Part shown: one piece after another, positions 41,532 through 50,307 of the stretch | Layout of the letters: each line of letters begins with the position of its first letter | Numbering within the stretch: the first letter of the stretch is position 1 | From: Rhizobium sp. RCAM05350 | GTDB lineage: Bacteria; Pseudomonadota; Alphaproteobacteria; Rhizobiales; Rhizobiaceae | NCBI GenBank assembly: GCA_024426085.1 | Contig: CP087972.1 | Coordinates: forward strand, 124,001-188,000 | Direction of reading: 5' to 3' | DNA length: 64,000 bases | The notes under the pieces: model-generated | The model's input: only the letters and a program-made list of their open reading frames with translations | Database searches by the model: none | Told to the model about the DNA's origin: nothing | Position numbers and translations under genes: made by a program

Positions 41532-42777
41532 ATGACACTTTCCACCGTCAATACCGAGAATGCCGCAAAGGCCGTGCCACCGGTTCCACGCCCTTCGGAG
41601 CCAGCCCACATCATCAAGACTGATGTCGAAGCGATTGCCATTGCCAAGACACTTGCGGCAGAGTTCGTCAAGGAATCGGCAGCGCACGACCGCGACCGCA
41701 TCTGGCCGGTCAAGGAACTGGACACCTTTTCGCAGAGCGGGCTTTGGTCGATCAACGTGCCGAAGGCCTTCGGCGGCCCCGAAGTCTCCTATGCGACGCT
41801 TGCCAGGGTGATCGAGATCATCTCGGCGGCCGATTCGTCCATCGGACAGATCGCGCAGAACCACCTGGGTGTCGTCGCCGCCATCCGCACGGTGTCGGAC
41901 GAAGAGCAACAGAAGCTGCTCTTTGCTGAGGTCCTGAAGGGCACGCGCTTCGGCAACGCCTTCTCCGAATTCGGTTCCAAGCGTGCGGTCGACTTCGAAA
42001 CAAAATTCGTCGATGCCGGCGATCATGTCGTGGTCAATGGTCAGAAATTCTACTCGACCGGCGCTGCTCGCGCATCTGGTGCCGATCGTGGCACTCGATG
42101 ACGAGGGCAGGGCCTGGTATGCGATTGCGCAGCGTGATGCGCCCGGCCTGACCGTTATCGACGACTGGTCTTCCTTCGGCCAGCGCACGACGCTGTCGGG
42201 CACCGTGCTGCTCAACAACGTCAAGGTGCCGAAGACGCATCTGGTGCCGGGTTACAAGGGATATGAGGTGCCGACGGCGGATGGGGCAATCTTCCAGATC
42301 ATTCAGGTTGCCGTCGATACCGGTATCGCCCAGGCGGCGATCGATGAAACGGTCAGTTTCGTGCGCACCAAGAGCCGCGCCTGGGTGGATTCCGGCGTCG
42401 ACAACGCCTGGGACGATCCCTATACGATCCAGGCAATCGGCGACCTGACGTTGCGGCTGCATGCGGCCCAGGCACTGCTGGAAAAGGCGGGCTATGCCAT
42501 CGACCGGGCAGTTCTCGACCCCAACGCCGAAACCGTGGCCGAAGCGCAGATCGTCACGGCAGAGGCAAAGATCCTCTCCACCGAAGTCGCAATTGCCGCG
42601 ACCAACAAACTGTTCGAACTGGCCGGCACCCGCTCGACCTTGGCCGAACACGGCCTTGACCGCCATTGGCGCAATGCCCGAACCCACACGCTACATGACC
42701 CGGTACGCTGGAAATACTCCATTCTCGGCAAGTACTTCCTGAACGGCGAGAAGCCCCCGCTTCACGCCTGGAGCTGA
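41532..42777 (+). CDS. sfnB: SfnB-type flavin oxidoreductase, acyl-CoA dehydrogenase family (frameshifted)
   Basis: Flavoprotein of the acyl-CoA dehydrogenase fold found with sulfone/sulfonate use. The ATG at 41532 follows GAGGAGACATCACC. Domain order is an N-terminal helical part (AIAKTLAAEFVKESAAHDRDRIWPVKELDTF, then GLWSINVPKAFGGPEVSY), the middle barrel (RFGNAFSEFGSK, HVVVNGQKFYSTGA), and after an indel near 42060 the C-terminal helices ending ARTHTLHDPVRWKYSILGKYFLNGE. That ending is typical of the SfnB/DszC-like branch. It probably uses FMNH2 from MsuE. Last gene before a strong terminator. Confidence 0.88.
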
Positions 42778-42789
42778 GTCCAGACGATG

Positions 42790-42822
42790 AAATTACCCCG
42801 CAGAAGGTGGCGGGGTAATTTT
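42790..42822 (+). terminator. Strong intrinsic terminator of the sulfur cluster
   Basis: AAATTACCCCGC (42790-42801) pairs perfectly with GCGGGGTAATTT (42810-42821) over eight loop bases, and the T-run is part of the right arm and what follows. It starts 12 bases after the sfnB stop. The matching A-run on the left arm makes it potentially bidirectional. Confidence 0.88.
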
Positions 42823-42969
42823 CGTAGTCTACGATGCCCGTCAATGGATATCTGGTGGTTCTCCCGTCCCGATCTGGTCGAACCCTCGCGCTTCCCTTGT
42901 CTATTCTGTGTAAGCCGTCAGAGGCTTGAACGGAAAAGACTGGGGAGTAATAGGTGTCGAGACGGCAAA

Positions 42970-43089
42970 ATGGCGTTGAGTGCCGCCAATTACCAAAACA
43001 GCTGGATTTCCCGTCAGGAAATCCTCGTTCGGGCCCTTCACAACTTTCAACTGGGCAAGCGTTTCAAATCGTTCAAGAGCGCCGTCTAA
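42970..43089 (+). CDS. Possible 39-residue small protein
   Basis: An ATG at 42970 opens [19 protein letters not shown] followed by a basic, hydrophilic tail ([14 protein letters not shown]). Composition looks protein-like, but the ribosome site is poor. It overlaps the end of rpsU by four bases, tail to tail. Not recognised; may be chance. Confidence 0.25.
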   Translation: MALSAANYQNSWISRQEILVRALHNFQLGKRFKSFKSAV

Positions 43090-43319
43090 ACGCCCGGCTT
43101 CTTCTTTGCAGCCGGCAAGAGGCCTTCTCGCTGTAGCTGCTTTCGAGCAAGCTTCCGCTGGCGGCCGATAGCCTCGGATTTCTGGCGTGCCTTCTTCACC
43201 GAAGGCTTCTCATAGGCCTCCCGCATCCGCATCTCATGAAAAATGCCTTCCCGTTGAAGCTTTTTCTTCAGCACGCGAAGGGCCTGATCAACATTGTTAT
43301 CACGAACCAATACCTGCAT
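43086..43319 (-). CDS. rpsU: 30S ribosomal protein S21
   Basis: Small-subunit protein helping mRNA binding at initiation; 77 residues, intact. It reads [20 protein letters not shown], then [20 protein letters not shown] and a very basic tail with [14 protein letters not shown]. That is S21 throughout, with the C-terminal extension seen in alphaproteobacteria. It stands alone among accessory genes, with AAAAGG before the ATG. Alphaproteobacteria often have two or more rpsU copies, so this may be an extra one. Confidence 0.95.
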   Translation of the reverse strand: MQVLVRDNNVDQALRVLKKKLQREGIFHEMRMREAYEKPSVKKARQKSEAIGRQRKLARKQLQREGLLPAAKKKPGV

Positions 43320-43554
43320 TTGAAACCTTTTGACCTGGGGGAGAGCTCACGCAATCTAGCGCTTTGGCTGAAATTAGCGAGCGATCGCCGCCCCATTTTC
43401 AAGAAGTTTCCGACGGACATTTGGGGGTATCCTCGAAGTGCATTGCGTCTCAATCTGTGTTTTGCCAGCGCGGAAAATCAGACTAAAATCGCATCGCTGA
43501 GATCGCGGGAGGCGATCGATGCAGTTTTAATGTTGTCGTTCTTGGGAGATAACG

Positions 43555-43753
43555 ATGCAACATTTTACAGCCGCCATACCACCGAAAGATATCGCTGCTG
43601 CAAACCGTTCTCGATGCCTGGTGCTGCCAAAACAACATGCCCCGGAGCAAAGCGGAAAACGAAGCCAGGATCTTGATTTCCGAATACAACCACGGCGTAC
43701 GATCTCAAATCGGCCTCGTCAATGCACTGGTTGCGGGACAATTGCACATATAA
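43555..43753 (+). CDS. Small conserved-looking protein, about 65 residues (one indel)
   Basis: The ATG at 43555 follows GGGAGATAACG, a strong ribosome site. It reads MQHFTAAIPPKDIAAANR, then after a one-base insertion near 43610 VLDAWCCQNNMPRSKAENEA and RILISEYNHGVRSQIGLVNALV, ending GQLHI. The second part has clear helical coding character and a CC pair. The span is 199 bases, one more than a multiple of three, as an insertion predicts. Not recognised as a named family; it stands alone between rpsU and the GntR gene. Confidence 0.55.
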
Positions 43754-43851
43754 CCGACTTTAAAACCCACGAATGGGAAAGCCATCCCTGACATGGCTCG
43801 CAGTCTTTATGTTAGCTCCAATAGCCTTGATATTGGCCCGTTGGACGATCG

Positions 43852-44485
43852 TTGCCATCGGTGACGATTGAACCGTACCCGGACGAGCGACTTTCCGAAA
43901 ACACGCTGGCGAAAAGGTTTGGAGTAAGCCGAACCCCACTTCATGAAGCGTTGATGAAGCTTGAAGAGGAAGGACTTGTCGTCGGTCAGCGAAACCTAGG
44001 ATACACTGTTTCGGATCTGGACATTACCGCCTTCTGCAATCTTCTCGTTGTGAGGGAAGCACTGGACGTTTGCGCCGCACGACTGGCCTGCGTCACGGCG
44101 ACGGAGGAAGACCTTGAACGACTCCGCGGCGTCATCGCCCAGATGATAGAACTCAAGGAGACCGAGGTCGACACGCCGTCCGATGCGGCGCGGAACCTCG
44201 ATCTCGGCCTCTACATCCATCGCGTCATTCTTGAGGCAACCAGAAACGACGCGCTCGTTCGGGTAAGCGATCAGGTCTATCAGCAGTTGCGCATGGCACT
44301 GTGGCTTGAGGTTCTTTGGGTGGATCTTGAACACACCGATCTGGATGAGCACCGCGCGATCGCCGATGCGATTTGCGCGCGATCCCGAAGCAGCTGAGGC
44401 GGCTGCCCGAGCCCACGTGCAAAGCTCGCTCAAGAACATGTCCAAGCTTCAGCGTATCTGGGCGCATCGACGGGCTATCGATTGA
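43852..44485 (+). CDS. GntR-family regulator, FCD subfamily (frameshifted, N-terminus unclear)
   Basis: Regulator next to an amino-acid-type importer. The winged helix lies in ERLSENTLAKRFGVSRTPLHEALMKLEEEGLVV. The FCD domain has LLVVREALDVCAARLACV, YIHRVILEATRN and DEHRAIADAI, holding the Asp/His residues that usually bind a metal. An indel near 44380 leads to RDPEAAEAAARAHVQSSLKN and the stop at 44485. The start used is the TTG at 43852; homologues have more N-terminal residues, so an ATG at 43793 with further indels is possible. It is followed 29 bases on by the permease gene. Confidence 0.82.
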
Positions 44486-44514
44486 AGCGCCGCGCGTAGA
44501 AGGGCCAGAAAGCT

Positions 44515-45270
44515 ATGGAACTCATGGAAAGATATCTGGCGCTCGTCGGATTTGGGGAGACCGGCTGGGGCGCGTTGCTCTTGAGCGCAGCGGCCATGAC
44601 GCTCGGCGTGTCCATCTGCGGTTTCTTGACCGGGACGGTCCTAGGATCGGTCATAACTTTCATGCAACTGTCGCGCTTCATGGCGCTTCATGGCGCTTCA
44701 TGGCGCTTCATGGCGCTCCGATGGCTGGCGGATGGGTATACCACGGTTCTGCGAGGTGTCCCGGATTTGCTCGTAATCTACCTCTTCTATTTTGGCGGGA
44801 GCGCGTTTCTCGGCTACCTGGGCGGATTTTTAGGCTATCACGGTTTCATTGGCATGCCGGCTTTTCTCACCGGCACATTGGCGCTCAGTGTCGTCTCCGC
44901 CGCATACCAATCCGAAGTCTTTCGCGGCGCGTTCAAATCCGTCGCCAGCGGCGAGCTTGAGGCGGCAAGTGCAATCGGAATGCGCCCTTGGCCGAAGTTT
45001 CGTCGCATCATCGCGCCGCTGGTTCTGCGCTACGCTATCCCGGGATTGGGAAATACCTGGCAATTGGTGCTTAAGGAATCGGCGCTGATTTCGGTCACAG
45101 GCCTCGTCGAACTCCTGCGCCAGTCCCAGATCGCGGCCGGTTCGACCCGGCGGCCCTTCGAGTTTTATCTGACGGCTGTCATTCTTTATCTCATCATCAC
45201 CTGGGCTTCATCGATCGTGTTTCGGCGCCTGGAGACAAGAACGCTACGTGGCACACGGAGGGCGTTGTAA
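44515..45270 (+). CDS. Polar amino acid ABC transporter permease (HisM/ArtM type) with internal repeat
   Basis: Inner-membrane permease, 251 residues. The ATG at 44515 opens MELMERYLALVGFGETGWG. The first helix and LGSVITFMQLSRF are normal, then MALHGASWRF is inserted by a 10-bp repeat before MALRWLADGYTTVLRGVPDLLVIYLFYFG, the family core. The coupling loop is GELEAASAIGMRPWPKFRRIIAPLVLRYAIPG. The repeat adds ten residues at the end of a transmembrane segment and may harm folding. The stop overlaps the next permease as TAATG. Confidence 0.9.
   Translation: MELMERYLALVGFGETGWGALLLSAAAMTLGVSICGFLTGTVLGSVITFMQLSRFMALHGASWRFMALRWLADGYTTVLRGVPDLLVIYLFYFGGSAFLGYLGGFLGYHGFIGMPAFLTGTLALSVVSAAYQSEVFRGAFKSVASGELEAASAIGMRPWPKFRRIIAPLVLRYAIPGLGNTWQLVLKESALISVTGLVELLRQSQIAAGSTRRPFEFYLTAVILYLIITWASSIVFRRLETRTLRGTRRAL
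44674..44717 (+). repeat. 10-bp tandem repeat inside the permease gene
   Basis: TGGCGCTTCA occurs three times head to tail (44681, 44691, 44701), preceded by CGCTTCA and followed by TGGCGCT, about 4.4 periods. The period is not a multiple of three, so gain or loss of one unit would shift the frame; three extra units keep it. Confidence 0.9.
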
Positions 45271-45974
45271 TGGACTTTACCTTCATGGGGGAAACGTTTC
45301 TAACCCTGCTGCAAGGATTGCCGCTCACACTGGAGCTTGCCACGACATCCATTCTTGCCGGAGGTATCCTTGCCGTTATCATCGCCCTCATTGCGGTGAT
45401 CGGTGGGCCGATTGGCCGGGGCTTCACCCAAGGCTACGTCTTTGTTTTCAGAGGATCGCCTCTGCTTGTGCAGATGTTCCTGATCTACTACGGCCTCGGA
45501 CAATTCCGACCGTTGCTGCAGGAACTCGGCATCTGGATCATCTTTCGTGAGCCCTATTGGTGCGCGGTCATCTCACTGACGTTGAACACCGCGGCCTATA
45601 CGAGCGAGATCTTCCGCGGCGGGCTCCAGGCAGTCTCCATCCAGCAGGTGGAAGCGGCACGAGCCTGCGGCATGTCAGGCCCGCTGCTCTTTCGGCGCAT
45701 TGTCTTGCCAATCGCTATTCGGCAGGCGCTGCCGGCCTACGGAAACGAGATCATCCTGATGCTGAAAGCGACGGCGCTTGCCTCAGTCATCACCATCATG
45801 GAGATCACCGGACTTGCCGGAAAGCTGATTGCAGACAGCTTCCGGGGGTTCGAAGTCTTTATTGTCGCTGGCGCGATTTATCTCGCCATCACGTTCGTCG
45901 TCACGCGGTTGCTGATGATTATTGAATTTTGGCTCTCGCCTCATCTGCGCATGAGGCCTCCATCCTTGACCTAA
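45270..45974 (+). CDS. Polar amino acid ABC transporter permease (HisQ/ArtQ type)
   Basis: Second permease, 234 residues, intact, coupled by TAATG. It starts MDFTFMGETFLTLLQGLPLTLELA. Core motifs are VFVFRGSPLLVQMFLIYYGLGQ and LTLNTAAYTSEIFRGGLQAV, then the coupling loop QQVEAARACGMSGPLLFRRIVLPIAIRQALPAYGNE. Membrane segments number five. The nearest relatives by motif import opines, histidine or basic amino acids in rhizobia; the ligand is unknown because no binding protein is adjacent. The ATPase gene starts 12 bases later. Confidence 0.93.
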   Translation: MDFTFMGETFLTLLQGLPLTLELATTSILAGGILAVIIALIAVIGGPIGRGFTQGYVFVFRGSPLLVQMFLIYYGLGQFRPLLQELGIWIIFREPYWCAVISLTLNTAAYTSEIFRGGLQAVSIQQVEAARACGMSGPLLFRRIVLPIAIRQALPAYGNEIILMLKATALASVITIMEITGLAGKLIADSFRGFEVFIVAGAIYLAITFVVTRLLMIIEFWLSPHLRMRPPSLT

Positions 45975-45986
45975 ACGGGAGTACGC

Positions 45987-46787
45987 ATGTTTGACAGAGG
46001 AACAAGTCTAGCGGCCGATAACAAAAATAGAACGGCCGCGGTTTCAGTTAAGAATCTGCGAAAATGCTTCCGTCCGCTGGAAGTTTTGAAAGGGGTGTCG
46101 CTCGAAGCCTGTGAAGGCGAGGTCATCTCGATTCTGGGGTCATCAGGATCGGGGAAAATCGACGTGCTCAGATGCATCAATATGCTGGAAGTGCCCGATA
46201 GCGGCGAAATTTGCATCGGTGGCGAAATGTTCGGCCTGACGAAAGGCCGGTGTAAGACCCAGCCTGCCGACCGACGACAGGTTGATCGCCTTCGCGAACA
46301 TATCGGCATGGTGTTCCAGAACTTCAATCTCTGGTCTCACATGACTATCCTTGAGAATGTGATCGAAGCTCCTGTACACGTCCAAAAGCGCAATCGAGCG
46401 GAATGCATCGAAGAGGCGGAGGCCTTGCTCGAGCGGGTGGGGATTGCCGACAAGCGCAACTACTATCCTGCGCATTTATCGGGTGGCCAACAACAACGCG
46501 CAGCCATTGCCCGAGCGCTCGCACAACGGCCAAAAGTCATGCTCTTTGATGAACCCACGTCCGCGCTCGATCCAGAGTTGGTCGGCGAAGTTCTAAAGGT
46601 CATGCGCTCACTGGCTGAAGAAGGCCGCACCATGCTTGTCGTCACTCATGAAATGGCTTTTGCCCGCGACGGGTCGAGCAGAGTGGTCTTTCTGCACAAG
46701 GGTGTCGTCGAGGAAGAAGGTGCGCCTGACGAGATATTTCAAAATCCTAAGTCAGACCGGTTCAAGCAGTTTTTGTCGAACGGATAG
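45987..46787 (+). CDS. Polar amino acid ABC transporter ATP-binding protein (HisP type) with altered Walker A
   Basis: ATPase of the importer, 266 residues. The core opens [21 protein letters not shown]. Walker A reads [15 protein letters not shown] where the family has GSGKSTFLRCIN. The bases look like an extra A after GGGAAA and one lost base a few codons later, which restores frame. Q-loop [12 protein letters not shown], signature [15 protein letters not shown], Walker [16 protein letters not shown] and switch [11 protein letters not shown] are intact. It ends [11 protein letters not shown] as HisP-type proteins do. As written the P-loop lacks its Ser/Thr. Confidence 0.92.
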   Translation: MFDRGTSLAADNKNRTAAVSVKNLRKCFRPLEVLKGVSLEACEGEVISILGSSGSGKIDVLRCINMLEVPDSGEICIGGEMFGLTKGRCKTQPADRRQVDRLREHIGMVFQNFNLWSHMTILENVIEAPVHVQKRNRAECIEEAEALLERVGIADKRNYYPAHLSGGQQQRAAIARALAQRPKVMLFDEPTSALDPELVGEVLKVMRSLAEEGRTMLVVTHEMAFARDGSSRVVFLHKGVVEEEGAPDEIFQNPKSDRFKQFLSNG

Positions 46788-47250
46788 CGGCTCTCCGTAA
46801 TCAAGGCGAGGGAAAGCGGGGCGAAGGGAAATTTTCGCGCCCGCTACGCGGAGAACAGGGCGTCAAGCTTAGCTGTGCCGGTTCACTATTATGGTGCGAT
46901 CCTCCAAGCCTTGCATCGCGGAACGCCCGCGGCTGCCATAGTCCCTGTTAATGCAGGCACAGCAGTTCCCCCGGCCACAGCAAGCAGTCGTGCGATGAGA
47001 TCGAACGCAACGGCGCTCCACCCATCGGCGTTTCCGATCCCCGCTCTTTTGTCTGGCATCCCTAATCCAGTCCCGTCCTTGGACGGTCAGCCCTCAAGGG
47101 GTTCGCGAACAAGCTGCGACCCCTCCCGTCTTCGCCTTCGAGGTGACTGCGGCCGGGCCTGGAAGAAACGGGGGCCATCGAGCGGGGATCAGGCCCCGCC
47201 GGCGATTTCACGTTATTTTTGACTTAACGGATCGAGCGTAATCGGCGAGT
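46788..47250. other. Intergenic region between hisP-type gene and IS6-type transposase
   Basis: About 460 bases with no supported gene. A binding-protein gene would be expected near this transporter but is absent. A leftward 56-codon frame (46889-47059) has an ATG but no clear ribosome site or motif, so I do not call it. The last 60 bases may include the left end of the IS6-type element, but I find no matching inverted repeat. Confidence 0.4.
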
Positions 47251-47991
47251 ATGAGTACCCGTGCTGTCAGCTACAAGAACCACCGTTTTCCGCCACAGAT
47301 CATCGCTCGGGCGGTTTGGCTGTATTTCCGCTTTCCGCTGAGCTTGCGATTGGTCGAGGAGATGCTGCTGGAGCGCGGCATCGTGGTTTCCTATGAAACG
47401 ATCCGCCGATGGGGCCGGAAGTTCGGCCCCACCTATGCCCGGCAACTGCGCCGCAAGAAACCGTCGCATCATGATATCTGGCATCTGGACGAGGTCGTGA
47501 TTTCCATCGGCGGCCGAAAACATTGGCTTTGGCGCGCGGTGGACCAGGACGGATATGTTCTTGATGAGATCGTCCAGACCCACTGCGACACCAAGGCCGC
47601 CAAGCGGTTGCCTGTCCGACTTCTCAAGAAGCAGAGGTCCGCACCCAAGCGGATCATCACTGACAAACTGCGATCATACGGCGCCGCAAAACCCCAGATT
47701 ATGCCGCAGGTCGAACATCGATCCCATAGGGAATTGAACAACCGCGCTGAAAACTCTCATGTTCCTCTACGAAAACGAGAGCAAATGATGCAAGGCTTCC
47801 GATCGGCGGGTAGCCTGCAGAGCTTCACCAACATCTTCTCGGCGTTGAGAAATCTGTTCGTCTCGCCACGTTCCAAACACTCGGCACTCGCCATCCACCG
47901 TCTAAAGACCATGACGGAATGGAAGGCCGTGACTGGAATGATGGCCCGATTCCCAGCTTCAACCCTATGTCGACGGCATCAAACAACGTGA
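47251..47991 (+). mobile_element. IS6-family transposase
   Basis: DDE transposase of about 246 residues. The opening YKNHRFPPQIIARAVWLYFRFPLSLRLVEEMLLERGI and VSYETIRRWGRKFG form the N-terminal DNA-binding part. The catalytic Asp residues are in WHLDEVVISIGGRKHWLWRAVDQDG and ITDKLRSYGAA, and the Glu in NNRAENSHVPLRKREQ. The last 18 residues (MARFPASTLCRRHQTT) do not look like the family, suggesting an indel near 47940 or a truncated end. I see no paired terminal inverted repeats, so the element may no longer be intact. Confidence 0.88.
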
Positions 47992-48150
47992 CATCGCCTT
48001 CCGAATGCCTCCTCCTCTGAATCTACTCCCAAGTTTGGCCGAGTTTTGAGTTTGTTCCAGCAGTTCTTGATGATGGCCTGAGCGAACTCGGCAGCTCTTA
48101 TCCAACCGAATTGGAGAGACCTATCCTCCGGCCTAACGAAACCCCTGAAA

Positions 48151-49297
48151 TCAGGCTGAATTTGTAGCCATGATGGGTGATCCTACGTTGGCGACAAGCC
48201 TGACGAGATCAGCTTGCCGAGCTGTATCGGTTTTGGCGAAGACCCGGCCCAGATGCGTCTTCAGTGTGTTCTCGCTGATATCAAGTACTGCGGCACACTG
48301 TGGCGCGGTCAGTCCCTTGCCGATCTGCAAGACGACGCGCGCCTCCGCCGGCGTCAAGTCGTAGAGCGTGATAAGAACGTCTTCCGGCGGCGGCGAAGCC
48401 GATGTCGTCGTCGATATGAAGACAGCTGCGCATGCCGGGCGAAAAGCCGCCCGCGCGGTTCCTTCGCTCAGTGGCAGGACGTACGCTACAGCAGGCGGCT
48501 GCCCCGCAACGGAGATGGGCAATCCTATGCCGCGGGACCCCAGCGACGCATCAGCCCGTGCTGCAGTCGCGATAGCATCCAGCAGAGCCCGCGCCACCAC
48601 CGGCGTCTGTGCCTGGAGGATCCCGTTTCGCGCGCGAAGCGGCACCTGTACCGAAAGGATGTGCTCGGCATGAGCATTGGCATGAAGAACGGTGCCGTCC
48701 GCGCCGGTGAGGATAACGGGAACAGCGAGACTGTCGAGCGCGCCGCGATAAAGCCCTGCCGTCACGCGCGCCTGATCGAGCAGATCGCCGATCAGGGATG
48801 CGCGACGCAGGTGCGGCGAGAGCAATGCCAGAAACCGCTGCTCTTCGGCGCTGATCGGCGGGCGGTTCGCCCAGGTGGTGGTGCTGAACAGGCCGATGCG
48901 ATCCGGCGTGTGCACGAATTTCGTCGTGCAGCCTTCACGCAGCCCTTGAGGCTTTGCCCATTCCTGAAAAAATGCCGACCGCTCCAACTCCGCCTCACTG
49001 ACAACGGACAAGGTCGTCAAGGGTAGATCGATATCGCCGGCGACGGCCGCCTTGAGGCCGGGGATTTGATCGAGATCGTAGTCCTGAAGGGCGCGCATTT
49101 GCGCATGGTCCCAAGGGGACTGGGCTGCGAGACCTGCCACGACTGTCGGTGATGCTGGTCAGCGCGATCGTCGTGTAGGCCACGTCGATCGTATGGGTGA
49201 TGCGGGTCATGACCCCGCCCCAACCCTCGGGACTCAAGGCACAATCGTAGATATCTCCGATGATCGAAGACAGTGTTTCGTCGTCCAGACTTTTCAT
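48151..49297 (-). CDS. LuxR-family transcriptional regulator (frameshifted)
   Basis: Regulator of about 381 residues. The ATG at 49297 follows GGGGCGGG and reads MKSLDDETLSSIIGDIYDCALSPEGW. After an indel near 49145 the middle part looks PAS-like (AVPVILTGADGTVLHANAHAEHIL), with a bulky N-terminal sensor. The C-terminal helix-turn-helix is LTPAEARVVLQIGKGLTAPQCAAVLDISENTLKTHLGRVFAKT, the LuxR/GerE form common in Rhizobiales proteins with this long N-terminus. It has no receiver domain. It is divergent from the response-regulator gene across a 265-base gap. Confidence 0.87.
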
Positions 49298-49562
49298 CCC
49301 GCCCCATCTCCGCATCTGCAATGCCTGCCGTGATGGATGACATAGGCAAGAATCTTACGGCACTTGCAAATGAAGGTTTTCCAAAGCGATGAGAATAGGT
49401 CGAAAAACCTCGATCAGGCATCATACTAACGGGTGACGACAGGGACATCGCCGAGCCTTAAAAGCTCCGTCACGCGAACCGAATGTTGAACCGCCTCGCT
49501 TCCCGAGCGCAATGTCGCGACGTTCCGATACTATCCGCTTCGCCTCGATTTCGGAGATACAG

Positions 49563-50307
49563 ATGAGCAGTCACGCAACACACCAGCCGCGCCTGATTGT
49601 CGTCGACGACGAGGAGCACCTGCGCTGACATGGTTGCCGAATACATGGAAAAAGACAGCTGCTCCGTGCGCACCGCGTCCTGTGGAGCGTCACTCGACAG
49701 GCTTCTTAACCAGCAGGATGCCGATCTCATCGTTCTCGACGTCAACATGCCCGGCGAAGATGGGTTGTCGCTCCTGCAGCGCATTCGTAGCAGGAGCAGC
49801 ATGCCGGTGATGATGTTGACCGCCGCGAGCAATATTGCCGACAAGATCGTGGGATTGGACATCGGTGCCGACGACTACATGACCAAGCCGTTTGACTTGC
49901 GTGAACTGAGGGCACGTATTAGAGCGGTTCTTCGCCGCTGCCAACCAGGTGCCGGCACCACGCCCGGCAATGGAGATGGCACTGCCAAAAAGAACACCCG
50001 GCCATTCGGCAAGATGTTTGTCGATCTCGACGCACGCTGCCTCGTTCGTGCCGACGGGGCCTATGAGCCGATTACGGCCATGGAATTCGATCTGCTTCAC
50101 GTGTTCCTTCAAAACCCGGATCGTGTTCTGACACGAGACAGGCTTCTCGATCTCGCGCACAATCGTGACAACGACCCATTCGATCGCAGCATCGATGTTC
50201 GGATCACCCGCATTCGCAAGAAGATCGAATATAATCCGTCCAAGCCCCAAACCCTCAGGACCGTTCGGGGTGCCGGCTATATCTATACGCCCGGAAAGCA
50301 GATGTGA
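49563..50307 (+). CDS. OmpR-family response regulator (frameshifted)
   Basis: Two-component DNA-binding regulator, about 248 residues. The ATG at 49563 follows GGAGATAC and opens MSSHATHQPRLIVVDDEEHL; an indel near 49625 moves the frame to DMVAEYMEKDSCSVRTASCG. The receiver has the DDE triad at VVDDEE, the phospho-Asp in LIVLDVNMPGEDG, Thr in MLTAAS and Lys in MTKPFD. A winged helix follows (YEPITAMEFDLLHVFLQNPDRVLTRDRLLDL and RSIDVRITRIRKKIE). The stop overlaps the kinase start as TGATG, so the two form one unit. Confidence 0.92.

Noticed and set aside
44674..44717. Short repeats considered as a CRISPR array
   Set aside because: Ten-base units with no spacers, inside a coding frame; a simple tandem repeat.
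46889..47059. 56-codon leftward frame in the gap before the IS6-type gene
   Set aside because: Composition is faintly protein-like, but there is no ribosome site, motif or neighbour to support it.
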